NCBI GenBank assembly: GCA_900768995.1 | Contig: CAAGEZ010000001.1 | Span: 21,322 to 85,321, forward strand | DNA length: 64,000 bases | Reading direction: 5' to 3' | Source of the DNA: Oscillospiraceae bacterium | GTDB lineage: Bacteria > Bacillota > Clostridia > Oscillospirales > Ruminococcaceae | In this document: positions 46,473-55,345 of the stretch, piece after piece | Layout of the letters: every line of letters starts with the position of its first letter | How positions within the stretch are numbered: the stretch's first letter is position 1 | The notes under the pieces: generated by a model | Told to the model about the DNA's origin: nothing | What the model saw: the letters and a program-made list of their open reading frames with translations, nothing else | Database searches by the model: none | Translations under genes and position numbers: made by a program

Positions 46473-46503
46473 CAAAAAAGCGGACACCCCAAAGGTATCC
46501 GCT
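46473..46503 (-). terminator. terminator of the EpsG-like operon
   Basis: On the minus strand GCGGATACC pairs with GGGTGTCCGC and is followed by TTTTTT. It separates this operon from the exopolysaccharide promoter. Confidence 0.85.
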
Positions 46504-46523
46504 CAAATGTATCAATTATTAAA

Positions 46524-47150
46524 TCACATAACGATGTACTTGCCGCCTGTGGTCATAGAAACCACGATATTGCCGTCATCGTCAAAGGAAACAGCACCCA
46601 TATCGTTGACATTCTTGTCCCCGTCAACATAGTAAACGTGGGCGGTTTTAAGGTCAATGCCGCACTGAGTGTAATACTTGGAGGAAATGTGGATATCCAC
46701 TGTGCAGCCGAAATCGCCCTGCTGCTCAGTTCTGAGAACCATTGCGCCCTGCTCCTCAGCCTTTGTCATTTTGATAGCGAGGCTGATGTCCTTTGCATCG
46801 GTAACGCTCCTGCCGTCGATAACAGCGGTGTAGCGCTTGGTAACAACAGTGAGAACGCCGCCGTCTCTTCCTGCAAGGAGTGCCATTGCGCTTGCCTTGA
46901 GCTGTGCGGTCTCGTAGGAAGCGTAAACGGGCTCGCCCTTTGCCACTGCCACCTTGATGTCATTCTTGCTCATTACCTCAAAAGGCGCTGCAAGAGACGA
47001 GCCTGCGGGAGCTGTGGAATTTACAGCCGCTGAGGGCTTTGCGGGAGGAAGTGAATAATTGGGGTTCGATGAATAGTCCGCAGCGTTTACGGAAGCCGCC
47101 ATAGATGCTGCAAGCACTGCCGCAGCAATTACAGAAATACTCTTTTTCAT
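46524..47150 (-). CDS. secreted protein of unknown function
   Basis: 208 residues. A signal peptide (MKKSISVIAAAVLAASMAAS, with a cleavage site after VNA) precedes a Pro/Ser/Ala-rich segment and a beta-rich domain of about 140 residues. No known domain is recognised. Its ATG overlaps the stop of the upstream membrane-protein gene by four bases, so it is the last gene of the EpsG-like operon. Confidence 0.75.
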   Translation of the reverse strand: MKKSISVIAAAVLAASMAASVNAADYSSNPNYSLPPAKPSAAVNSTAPAGSSLAAPFEVMSKNDIKVAVAKGEPVYASYETAQLKASAMALLAGRDGGVLTVVTKRYTAVIDGRSVTDAKDISLAIKMTKAEEQGAMVLRTEQQGDFGCTVDIHISSKYYTQCGIDLKTAHVYYVDGDKNVNDMGAVSFDDDGNIVVSMTTGGKYIVM

Positions 47151-47626
47151 AATATATCGTTCCTTTCAAAGCCTTGTATTATCTTTTTTGTATATAAATA
47201 TCCCGCTCCGAACAGCATAAGTCCGAGAAGCGCTGTCATTGCGGAAAATATATTCCCGTTTATTCCCGTCACGCTTTCAAGCTGCGCAAAGGGAAGCCGT
47301 GTTATTATTTGACATAATTTATCGGCAAGGAGACCCACATCGCTGAATTTAAGGGGGCGTATAAGGGATATGAGCAGCTGTATGACGGGCGGTACCCACA
47401 AACATATGCACATTCCCGCCGCAAAGCGTTTTTTCATTCTCAGCCCGTTTATGAACGAGAGGGTGAGCCAGCAGAGCATTGCAAGCACTATCATACCGCC
47501 CCTGAGCAGCACTCTGTATTCCTCAGGGATATGATCGTCTCTCCCCACGCAGGCTGATGCATAGGACATACACAGGCAAAGTGCAATGTCCTCCGCCGCA
47601 GAGGAGGGGTAAAAGGACAGCTTCAT
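47147..47626 (-). CDS. small integral membrane protein, unknown
   Basis: 159 residues with four probable helices (about 12-27, 41-61, 70-90 and 129-147). No known domain is recognised. ATG overlaps by four bases with the EpsG-like stop, and its own stop overlaps with the next gene, so all three genes are tightly coupled. Its conserved position suggests help in polymer secretion, but no direct evidence is seen. Confidence 0.7.
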   Translation of the reverse strand: MKLSFYPSSAAEDIALCLCMSYASACVGRDDHIPEEYRVLLRGGMIVLAMLCWLTLSFINGLRMKKRFAAGMCICLWVPPVIQLLISLIRPLKFSDVGLLADKLCQIITRLPFAQLESVTGINGNIFSAMTALLGLMLFGAGYLYTKKIIQGFERNDIL

Positions 47627-48720
47627 ATTTCCACAGTCCTTTCAAATATAGTCCGATAGGGCATAACTCCGTTGTAGTTTCGGGCGATGAGCATATAATA
47701 GCCGCCGCCCAGAAGTATGACCGCCGCCGTCATCACCGCAATGCCTGCGCCCTTTTTCCTGCCCTCTGCCATACGGTAAAGGGCAGAGCATATTTTCGGC
47801 ACGCCGAGGCACACCGCAGGGATAAAGAAAAGCAGGGAAAGCCTTGATATAATGGCAATGCGTACTCCGAGAAGCTCAAAGAAAAATGCGAAAAAGCCGC
47901 ACCACACGATAATATTTATGCTGCGTTCATCGCCGTCTGTTCGCTTCCTCAAAGCAAACAGCAGCAGGAACAGCACACCGAACATCACCGCATAAACGGG
48001 TGACAGTCCGCTTGTCACATCACTGCTTGACGAAGTATAATCGGAGTAGAAAAACCTCGTGAACAGCCTCATAAGCTCCCCCGAAAAGGCAAATGCCCCT
48101 GCGGAAAGTACCGCAGCCATAACAAATGTCACCGCATTCCAGCCGATGTACGCAAACAGAAAGCAGGGTATGAGAAAAAGTGCCGAGCGGTGGAAAGCCG
48201 CCCCGAAAAGTATGATGAGCAGATATCTTATCCGACAGTCCTTTGCGGCATATCCAAAGGCATAGGCACATATGACCGCCGCTATGAACTGGCGCATAAA
48301 ATTCATCGAGTTAAAGTAAAGTCCCATTCCGAGAAAAGCCGCAAAGCTTATCCACGGGTTGTCCGAACGGCGGAAAATATACACCGTCAGGGGGACATAT
48401 ATCATCAGCGAGATAAGAGGAAATGCCGCCGCATAATCCGAAGTGAAGAGGTTCAGAAGCTTTAAGGGCAGGAACATTCCTATCTCCTTTCTGCCGCCTC
48501 TGAGTCCGTCAAAATCAGTAAAATTCAGATCATAATACCAGCCAGCATAAAGGTTATAATCATATCCCACGCCGAAGCGCAGAGAAGATATGACAGTGAG
48601 CACCGCCCCCACAGCTATGCAGTACCAAAGGACACCTCTGCCCTCTTTTTTTTCGCATATTCCGCACAGGGGAATGCCCATTCCCGCCGCAAGCAGGAAT
48701 AAGATCAGGTAAACAGCCAT
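47623..48720 (-). CDS. EpsG-family membrane protein
   Basis: 365 residues, about 10-12 helices. The EpsG-type pattern GVGYDYNLYAGWYYDLNF and MNFMRQFIAAVICAYAFGYA, with the polar FGAAFHRSALFLIPCF, matches exopolysaccharide polymerase-like proteins. RBS GAAAGGAATGGTCA precedes ATG 48720; the longer frame to 48780 overlaps a structured leader. It heads a three-gene operon. Confidence 0.78.
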   Translation of the reverse strand: MAVYLILFLLAAGMGIPLCGICEKKEGRGVLWYCIAVGAVLTVISSLRFGVGYDYNLYAGWYYDLNFTDFDGLRGGRKEIGMFLPLKLLNLFTSDYAAAFPLISLMIYVPLTVYIFRRSDNPWISFAAFLGMGLYFNSMNFMRQFIAAVICAYAFGYAAKDCRIRYLLIILFGAAFHRSALFLIPCFLFAYIGWNAVTFVMAAVLSAGAFAFSGELMRLFTRFFYSDYTSSSSDVTSGLSPVYAVMFGVLFLLLFALRKRTDGDERSINIIVWCGFFAFFFELLGVRIAIISRLSLLFFIPAVCLGVPKICSALYRMAEGRKKGAGIAVMTAAVILLGGGYYMLIARNYNGVMPYRTIFERTVEI

Positions 48721-48738
48721 TGACCATTCCTTTCGAAA

Positions 48739-48819
48739 GAGTTTTGTGGTTTCCGCAAGGAAATCTTTGGCGGCAGCCAAAGAAACAAAACTCGGTTTGA
48801 AAATCTATGATTTTCAAAC
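48739..48819 (-). repeat. three-way-junction hairpin plus palindrome in the EpsG leader
   Basis: On the minus strand an outer stem GAGTTTTGT/ACAAAACTC (48793-48785, 48747-48739) encloses two hairpins, CTTTGGC-TGCC-GCCAAAG and TTTCC-TTGC-GGAAA. Just upstream is GTTTGAAAATC-ATA-GATTTTCAAAC (48819-48795), like the repeat at 9434-9462. It ends 6 bases before the ribosome binding site region of the EpsG-like gene. No riboswitch class is recognised. Confidence 0.65.
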
Positions 48820-48848
48820 ATTCCTCTTTTCACAGCTATCTGATTTTA

Positions 48849-48877
48849 ATTATACTATGTCTCTTTGCCGTTGTCAA
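48849..48877 (-). promoter_or_regulatory. promoter of the EpsG-like operon
   Basis: Perfect TTGACA and TATAAT with a 17-base spacer, minus strand. The leader then runs about 120 bases through the three-way-junction structure. Confidence 0.85.
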
Positions 48878-48887
48878 GGTCATTGAA

Positions 48888-48920
48888 CAAAAAAGAGAGC
48901 AGAGTTTCCTCCGCTCTCAT
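48888..48920 (-). terminator. terminator of the GH5 gene
   Basis: On the minus strand GAGAGCGGAG pairs with CTCTGCTCTC over GAAA, followed by TTTTTT. Confidence 0.85.
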
Positions 48921-48927
48921 AAACAGA

Positions 48928-50592
48928 TCATTTATTTTTCAGCATCTCTTTGAAAAGTGCCGCCAGCTCTTCGTTTCTGTCTTCGGGGTAATCCTTGTAC
49001 AGACCGAAAGCAGACTCATTATATACGTGATAATCAAAGCCGATATCATACTTTCGGCAAAGGCTTATCATATCCCTTACCCAGCCTGTGCCGTTCCGTC
49101 CGTTTGCAAAGCCCTGGGAAATAACGCCGAATTCCCCGAGATACAGCGGAACACTGTGCTTTTTTGAAAACTCTGCATATGGTCTGATGCCCGATTCAAG
49201 GTAGTCCTTGTCAAAGCTGTGTATATTTTCGCTGAGCGACATATCCATTCTTATCTCGGGAGAGCCGCAGTCATATTTTATATATCCCGAAACGACATAC
49301 TTGTATCCTTTTTTCATCTCAAAGCGCTTGAAATTTTGGATATAAAAGGAGTTTGTACCTGAAATTTTCAGACAGCCCGCAGCCTTGTTCCCCTCATCGG
49401 CACAGTATTCCGAAACGCCGCTTCCGTCCTCGCTCCACGAAGTTCCCATAAATTCTCCGTCCGAAAATCCGTCTGAGAAAAGCACCCTGCGCTTTCCCTT
49501 GGGAGATATCTCCGTAAAGACGATGTCATCAATATAAACGGCATTATCCTGCCCCAGTGAAGAGGCGTTCACAGCAGGTATAACAATGTTTGCCTTGTCC
49601 GAAAGTGAAACAGGCTTGCTTTCAAAATACGTCCAGCCGTTTGGCGCTGTCGATCTCTTTGCGGCAGTCTCGCATTTGACCCAGCCGTTTATCACATCTT
49701 CCCCCACTACCTCCTCGGAGGGATATGTCATTGTAATGCCCTTAGTTCCTGCCCAGTCGGTATTCTGATGGGTAAAGTGAAACGAATCATATTTATGGAA
49801 CTCGTAAACAACGTTTTTGTCGTCAGTTTTCGCAAACGAATGCTCGGGGTCAGCAAAATATTCGTATTCTCTTGTGCCGTCAGCCTTTACCGCACTGCCT
49901 ATCCCCTCCACGAAGATCGCCTGATAGGGGGAAACGCTTCTTATTTCGGAAATTATCCTCTGCATAAGCTTGTTATACTGCTCAAAGGTCTCCTCCATAG
50001 TGTCTTTCATCGGGACAACCGGCTCGTTTACCAGCCCATATCCCCACACTGTCGGTTCATCGGCATAACGCTTTGCAATGGCTTTCCAGAGGGCAGTAAG
50101 GCGGTCCTGATAGCTCTTTTTCGTCCACAGCTCCAGTCCCCCGCCGTTTGACTGATATTTTCCTTGGGGATAATGCATATTTATGATTATGCCCATACCG
50201 TATTTTTTCGCCCAGCCGATATTTTTGTCAAGCCACTTAAAGCCCGATTTCTTGTAATGATACGGGTCATTGTCGTTTTCAAACAGACCGTAATTGATGT
50301 AAAATCTTACGCTGTTAAAGCCCATTTCCGAAAGCTCTTTGTATGTCTTTTCATTGTGGTGCGAGGTATCGGGGAGTGACGGATTGCTCCAGACGCTGTT
50401 TCCCAGTGCCATTCCCTGAATATGAAGCTCACTGCCGTCCGTGCCGATCACTTTTCTCCCATCGGCGTGGACAAAATCATCAGCCGAATGCTCCTGCGCC
50501 GAAGCAAACGGAGCTGCCGCGGCAAGCATAACGGCGGCACACAGAACTGACAGCATTTTATGCATACATCTGAGAATTTTTCCGCTTTTCAT
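48928..50592 (-). CDS. secreted family 5 glycoside hydrolase with an inserted beta-rich domain
   Basis: 554 residues. Signal peptide to about residue 32. The GH5 barrel has its acid/base in WGYGLVNEPV (Glu190) and nucleophile in YLGEFG (Glu487). A beta-rich, carbohydrate-binding-like block of about 160 residues (about 300-460, containing NGWTYFESKPVSL and AVYIDDIVFTEI) is inserted between them. It likely attacks plant beta-glucan or mannan outside the cell. No dockerin, and no other CBM is seen. The start is at 50592 or the adjacent ATG at 50595, both after GGAGG. Confidence 0.85.
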   Translation of the reverse strand: MKSGKILRCMHKMLSVLCAAVMLAAAAPFASAQEHSADDFVHADGRKVIGTDGSELHIQGMALGNSVWSNPSLPDTSHHNEKTYKELSEMGFNSVRFYINYGLFENDNDPYHYKKSGFKWLDKNIGWAKKYGMGIIINMHYPQGKYQSNGGGLELWTKKSYQDRLTALWKAIAKRYADEPTVWGYGLVNEPVVPMKDTMEETFEQYNKLMQRIISEIRSVSPYQAIFVEGIGSAVKADGTREYEYFADPEHSFAKTDDKNVVYEFHKYDSFHFTHQNTDWAGTKGITMTYPSEEVVGEDVINGWVKCETAAKRSTAPNGWTYFESKPVSLSDKANIVIPAVNASSLGQDNAVYIDDIVFTEISPKGKRRVLFSDGFSDGEFMGTSWSEDGSGVSEYCADEGNKAAGCLKISGTNSFYIQNFKRFEMKKGYKYVVSGYIKYDCGSPEIRMDMSLSENIHSFDKDYLESGIRPYAEFSKKHSVPLYLGEFGVISQGFANGRNGTGWVRDMISLCRKYDIGFDYHVYNESAFGLYKDYPEDRNEELAALFKEMLKNK

Positions 50593-50668
50593 CATTATTC
50601 CTCCATTCCCATATAAAAGCACTGCACAAAGCATACGCAGACGCCTTGTGCAGTATCATTGTTTTATC

Positions 50669-52183
50669 TTACTTTGCAGCCTTTACGATAGCCTCGATTA
50701 TCTCGGGATATGTAAATTCCTGTCTGTCTCTGCTGTAAACGCCGAAGCATTCGCCGCCGCTCTGTCTGCCTGAGTTGTTGTCCCAGAGCACGCAGGGAAT
50801 ATTGTACTGCTTTGCGCCCTTTACGTAATATTCTGCCCAGGCAACTCTGTCATCGAGATTCTTCTTGTTGGTTGCGCCGAACTCGCCGATAACAACGGGT
50901 GTGCCCTTGCTTACGAAGATGCTGTTGAGATCCTTGAAGAATCTGTCAAGCTCCTTCTTGTCATTGTCAGAGAATTTGTTTGAGCCGTTTGCGTCCATTG
51001 CGAAGAAATAGGGGGAATATGCGTGAACGGAAACGATGATGTTGTCGTCATCGGGGACCTTCATCTGCTTTAAGATGTTTGTGGAAGATGTAGCTGCATA
51101 TGCAGGAACCATTATCTGACGGTATGCGTTGTTGCCGCCTGTGCTGCGGATAGTCTTTACTATCTCTTCATTGAGCTTTGCAACAACTTCTCTTTCCTCG
51201 GCTGTTCCGCCCGACCATTCCTTTGCGCTGCCCTCGGTTCTGGGTTCGTTGAGGGTCTCGAAAATGAGATGCTCGTCATAATCCTTGAACTCGTTTGCTA
51301 TCTGCTTCCAGAGCTTGTTCATCTTCTTGACGGAGCTGTTCAGAGTGTTCTCGCTCTTTACGCAGCCGCCGATGTCATAATATGTGTTGTCGTGGTGGGA
51401 ATTGAGGATAACGTAAACGCCGTTGTCATAAGCGTAGTCCACAACTTCCTTTACACGCTTCATCCAGTCCTTGTCAACGTTGCCCTTGGCATCGCAGTGC
51501 TTGCCCCATGACACGGGGATCCTTATGGTCTTGATGCCTGCGCCGCAGATATCGTCGATCATCTTCTTGGTAGTCTTGGGGTTGCCCCAAGCTGTTTCGG
51601 AGGCAAGTCCTGTTCCGAGGGCATCAAGGGAGTTGCCGAGGTTCCAGCCTGCGCCCATATCCTTTACAATATCCATAGATGTTTTCTTTGTGTCAAAGCC
51701 GTTTGTAGCCTTGGCATTTGTTTTCTTATCGCTTGTTTTGGTATCGCTTGTCTTATCGGAGGTCTTCTTAGACGAGGAGACCGTTACGGTGATGACAGCC
51801 TTCTTGCCGCTGCCGTCAGCAGCCTTCACGGTTATGGTGGCAGTGCCGTTCTTTACCGCCGTAATAACGCCCTTGGAGCTTACCTTGGCAACATTCTTGT
51901 TTGAGGAGGAATATGTTACCTTCTTGTTGGAAGCGTCCTTGGGGGCAATGGTTGCCTTGATGGTGTAGGTATCGCCCTTTTTGAGAGTGATCTCGCTTTC
52001 GGAGACCTTAACGGAGGTCACCTTTACTTCCTTGGTGCTTGCAGTTGTTTTCTTTGCTGCAAGTTCCTCAGAAATTGTAATCGTTTTCCACGGCGACGAT
52101 ACTTCGGCATCGGCGGCACTTACAGATGCCCCTGTCGACAGTATCATTGCAGCGGAAATCAGCAGTGACATAAGTCTTTTCAT
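50669..52183 (-). CDS. secreted family 5 endoglucanase with Big2 domain
   Basis: 504 residues. Signal peptide (MKRLMSLLISAAMILSTGAS), a bacterial Ig-like Big2 domain (about 54-137), a Thr/Ser/Asp/Lys repeat linker (TSDKTSDTKTSDKKT), then the GH5 catalytic domain: GAGWNLGNSLDAL, TIRIPVSWGKH, acid/base LNEP (Glu313) and nucleophile VIGEFGAT (Glu434). It is typical of the GH5 cellulases of ruminal and clostridial bacteria. No dockerin, so it is a free or surface-associated enzyme. The start at 52183 has GAAAGGAATGAAGCAT. Confidence 0.92.
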   Translation of the reverse strand: MKRLMSLLISAAMILSTGASVSAADAEVSSPWKTITISEELAAKKTTASTKEVKVTSVKVSESEITLKKGDTYTIKATIAPKDASNKKVTYSSSNKNVAKVSSKGVITAVKNGTATITVKAADGSGKKAVITVTVSSSKKTSDKTSDTKTSDKKTNAKATNGFDTKKTSMDIVKDMGAGWNLGNSLDALGTGLASETAWGNPKTTKKMIDDICGAGIKTIRIPVSWGKHCDAKGNVDKDWMKRVKEVVDYAYDNGVYVILNSHHDNTYYDIGGCVKSENTLNSSVKKMNKLWKQIANEFKDYDEHLIFETLNEPRTEGSAKEWSGGTAEEREVVAKLNEEIVKTIRSTGGNNAYRQIMVPAYAATSSTNILKQMKVPDDDNIIVSVHAYSPYFFAMDANGSNKFSDNDKKELDRFFKDLNSIFVSKGTPVVIGEFGATNKKNLDDRVAWAEYYVKGAKQYNIPCVLWDNNSGRQSGGECFGVYSRDRQEFTYPEIIEAIVKAAK

Positions 52184-52292
52184 ATGCTTCATTCCTTTCA
52201 TATTCACGGTGAATGACATCATCGTACTTTATATTATATTACCATTTTGCGGGCAGAAATTCAATTAACATTTGTTATGAACTTCCACCCGT

Positions 52293-52742
52293 TTATTTAT
52301 TGTTTTTGACCAATTGCCCTATGAGCTTATACAAAAGGAACATCACCGCAGCACCGAAAAACGCCCCGCACATATCAAGCAGAACGTCCGTCGCCATACA
52401 GGCACGCCCTGGAACAAAATACTGATGCAGCTCGTCTGTGACAGCATACAGTCCGCCGAAAAGCCCCGAAAAAACAATACGCCTGCCCTGCTTTTTTTCA
52501 TCACCAAACCCACGCAGCCCGAAATAGACCATAGCGCCGAGGGCAGCATATTCAAGAAAATGGGCGGATTTTCTCACAATGACGGTGATAAGCTCCGTGC
52601 CGACCATATCACCGCCCGCCGTCACCGATATAACCTCATCGCTGACGGCGGTGGACTCGTCTCCCGTCTGGGATGAAAAGAAAAATATGACACCCATTAT
52701 TATCACTGCGGGGATAAATCTGAGAAGCTTTTTTATTTTCAT
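52293..52742 (-). CDS. VanZ-family membrane protein
   Basis: 149 residues and four membrane helices with the VanZ pattern (FFFSSQTGDESTAVSDEV, RKSAHFLEYAALGAMV, YAVTDELHQYFVPGRACMATDVLLD). VanZ proteins confer low teicoplanin resistance in some operons, but most chromosomal members have unknown roles. ATG overlaps the GH3 stop by four bases (ATGA), so it is translated from the beta-glucosidase mRNA. Confidence 0.88.
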   Translation of the reverse strand: MKIKKLLRFIPAVIIMGVIFFFSSQTGDESTAVSDEVISVTAGGDMVGTELITVIVRKSAHFLEYAALGAMVYFGLRGFGDEKKQGRRIVFSGLFGGLYAVTDELHQYFVPGRACMATDVLLDMCGAFFGAAVMFLLYKLIGQLVKNNK

Positions 52743-54868
52743 ATGAGCTTAAACTCCGCTGAATTTTCCGTGCTGCTGTCGCCGCCGATATAGAGGACAA
52801 AATCGCCCTTTTCCGCAGCAAATTCCATATCTATGCCGTAAAATCTCAGCATATCCGCAGTTATCTCAAAGGAAACATTTGCCGATTCGCCTGCTTCAAG
52901 TGTGATTTTCTTAAAGCCCTTAAACTCCCTCAGAGGGCGGACAACGCTGCCCTTAAGGTCACGGATATAAAGCTGGACGACCTCACAGCCCTGCCTGTCT
53001 CCCGTGTTTGTAACCGTAACGCCTGCGGTGATGCTGCCGTTCATCGTAAGCCTGACGGCACTCAGGGTCACGGGTGAATATTCAAATGATGTGTAGGTAA
53101 GTCCATATCCGAAAGGATAGAGGGGGATATTGGGGGCATCCATATAGTTTGAAAGGAATGGGATATATCCCTTAACGCTGTTGTCCTTGGGTCTGCCAGT
53201 GTTGAAAGCACTGTAGCTTATGGGGTACTGACCCGTGCAGTAGGGGAAACTCATCGACAGCCTGCCGCAGGGCGATATCTTTCCCGATATAATGTCCGCA
53301 ATGCCGAGACAGCCTGCTGTGCCGGGGAGCCACATTTCAAGTATTCCCGCAGCCTTTTCAGCAATCTCGGGAATGGCAAAGGGTCTGCCGCCGAAAAGGA
53401 GCACAGCGGTGTTTTTGTTCACGGATATCACAGCATCAAAAAGCTTTTTCTGAGCGTCATCGAGGGATACGTCCGTGCAGCTCCTTGCCTCTCCCGTAAA
53501 GGTCTGGTCCTCACCGAGAACGAGGAGGACTGCATCGGCATTTCCTGCGGCGGCAAGAACCTTTTCGTCCGCAGTGTCCGACGGGATAAACTCAAATTCC
53601 GTGTCGGCGCAGACCTGTGTGAGGGCATCACGCAGGGTAACAGTCTTTGACTTATCGGCAAAGAATGACCAGAAGCCAAGTATCTCACCGCTTTCGCAGA
53701 GCTTGCCTATGACAAGTGCTTTTTTGGCTCTGAGTGGGAATATGCCGTTGTTTTTGAGCATTACCGCACATTCTGCGGCAGACCTCCGTGAAAATGCCAT
53801 ATGCTCATCGCAGCCGATTATCCGCTTTTCATCATCTTCCGAGGCGTCCTTGTAGGGATCTTCAAAAAGCCCAAGCTTATTTTTCAGCCGCAGAACCCTC
53901 ATAACCGCTTCGTCAAGGACTTTTTCCGATACCTCGCCGCTGTTTATCAGGTCTTCAAGGTTATTTACATAGCACTCCGACATCATATCAATATCAACGC
54001 CTGCATTTATCGCTTTTTTCGCCGCATCTCTGCTGTCGTCAGCGGCACTGTGGATAACCGCCTCACCGATAGCGTTGTAGTCGCTGATGATAACGCCGTC
54101 AAAGCCCATTTTGTCACGGAGTATGCCTCGGAGCAGCTTCTTTGAAACCGTGCAGGGAACACGGTCAAGGGTGTTGAATGCAGTCATTGCCATTTCTGCG
54201 CCTGCATCGACGGCTGCCTTGTATGCGGGGAGATAATCCTCGAAAAGAGTGCGCTCGGAAAGCTCCGCAACATTGTAGTCTCTTCCCGCCTGCACTGCGC
54301 CGTATGCGGCAAAATGCTTGAAACAGGAGGCGACTTTTCCCTTTTCGCCGCAGTTATCCCCCTGAAAGCCATTGACCATTGCGGCGGACATCTTTGAGTT
54401 AAGGAAAGGGTCCTCGCCGAAGCTCTCCATACATCTTCCCCACCGTCCGTCACGGGAAAGGTCGGACATAGGGGAGAATGTAACGTGAATACCAGCCACA
54501 GCGGCTTCATTTGCGGATATCTCGGCTGTTTTGCGGACAAGCTCGGGGTCAAAAGACGCTCCGAGAGCTATGGGCACGGGGAACGAGGTCTTGTAGCCGT
54601 GGATAACGTCCGCCATAAACATTGCAGGGATATGGTGGGGCTGCGCAGACATTATTTTGTCCTGCATCTCTTTGAGATGAGCTGCTCCGTGCTCGCTGAG
54701 AATGCTGCCTACACGGTAGGTCTGCTCCTTTGTCAGATGAAATGCGGCGGCAGGGCCTGTAAGCTCCTCGGAGCTGCCGTAGAAATCGCCGTTCAGCTGA
54801 ACGAGCTGTTCTGTCTTTTCGGTGAGGGTCATATCTTCAAGAAGTTTTTGGAGTTCATTTTCTGTCAT
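52739..54868 (-). CDS. family 3 glycoside hydrolase, beta-glucosidase-type
   Basis: 709 residues. The N-terminal domain has GVIISDYNAIGEAV with the nucleophile Asp, and KVASCFKHFAAYGAVQAG. A GH3 C-terminal domain and a FnIII-like end (PLYPFGYGLTYTSFEYSPV) follow. No signal peptide, so cytoplasmic: it would split cellobiose or other short glucosides taken up after GH5 action. The start at 54868 has GGAAAGGAAACCATT; the frame to 54910 is longer without support. Confidence 0.9.
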   Translation of the reverse strand: MTENELQKLLEDMTLTEKTEQLVQLNGDFYGSSEELTGPAAAFHLTKEQTYRVGSILSEHGAAHLKEMQDKIMSAQPHHIPAMFMADVIHGYKTSFPVPIALGASFDPELVRKTAEISANEAAVAGIHVTFSPMSDLSRDGRWGRCMESFGEDPFLNSKMSAAMVNGFQGDNCGEKGKVASCFKHFAAYGAVQAGRDYNVAELSERTLFEDYLPAYKAAVDAGAEMAMTAFNTLDRVPCTVSKKLLRGILRDKMGFDGVIISDYNAIGEAVIHSAADDSRDAAKKAINAGVDIDMMSECYVNNLEDLINSGEVSEKVLDEAVMRVLRLKNKLGLFEDPYKDASEDDEKRIIGCDEHMAFSRRSAAECAVMLKNNGIFPLRAKKALVIGKLCESGEILGFWSFFADKSKTVTLRDALTQVCADTEFEFIPSDTADEKVLAAAGNADAVLLVLGEDQTFTGEARSCTDVSLDDAQKKLFDAVISVNKNTAVLLFGGRPFAIPEIAEKAAGILEMWLPGTAGCLGIADIISGKISPCGRLSMSFPYCTGQYPISYSAFNTGRPKDNSVKGYIPFLSNYMDAPNIPLYPFGYGLTYTSFEYSPVTLSAVRLTMNGSITAGVTVTNTGDRQGCEVVQLYIRDLKGSVVRPLREFKGFKKITLEAGESANVSFEITADMLRFYGIDMEFAAEKGDFVLYIGGDSSTENSAEFKLI

Positions 54869-54937
54869 AATGGTTTCCTTTCCGCCACGGGGCACATAAA
54901 AAATCTGCACAAACTAACACACACTAAAAGTTTCGGT

Positions 54938-55085
54938 CAAGCCTTTTCAAAGTCTTGCGGGGTCGAGGGGCAATTGTCTCGCTAAAGCAATACGCCCTCG
55001 TCACCCTTCCGCAACAGTAAACAAAGTTTACTGCGAAACCTCCTTATCGTTCAAACCGATGGGACGGGAGACCCGTCCCCTACAA
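54938..55085. repeat. cluster of intergenic hairpins
   Basis: In the 477-base gap between the GH3 gene and bioY are three inverted repeats: CGAGGGGC/GCCCTCG (about 54965-54995), GCAGTAAAC/GTTTACTG on the minus strand, and GGGACGGG-AGA-CCCGTCCC near 55058-55078. No ORF with a good RBS lies here. They resemble dispersed intergenic hairpins of this group, but that needs a genome search. The rest of the gap, to the bioY promoter, shows nothing. Confidence 0.55.
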
Positions 55086-55281
55086 CATTCCATTGCACAA
55101 TTTACTTAAGTCAAAGTTTATCACATATTTTCCCATTCGTCAACAGCCGAGAGCAACATTTCAGCGAAAAATCACAGCCGAATCATTTTACAATAAATGT
55201 AAATTTTATCACATCAAAACACAGTATATGTTAATCTGTCGTAAAAAACAGGGCTATTGTAGACTTTTGCGTAATTTTATG

Positions 55282-55310
55282 TTGACAAATATATTTTATA
55301 GTGCTATGAT
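55282..55310 (+). promoter_or_regulatory. bioY promoter
   Basis: TTGACA, 17 bases, TATGAT. No clear BirA operator palindrome (TTGTTAACC-type) is seen near it. Confidence 0.75.
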
Positions 55311-55345
55311 ATATCCGTGATAAATTTCAAGGAGGCTTTTTTATT

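Noticed and set aside
48928..52183. Dockerin or CBM domains that would make these GH5 enzymes cellulosomal
   Set aside because: No duplicated calcium-binding dockerin motif is seen at either end; the only extra domains are the Big2 domain and the inserted block.
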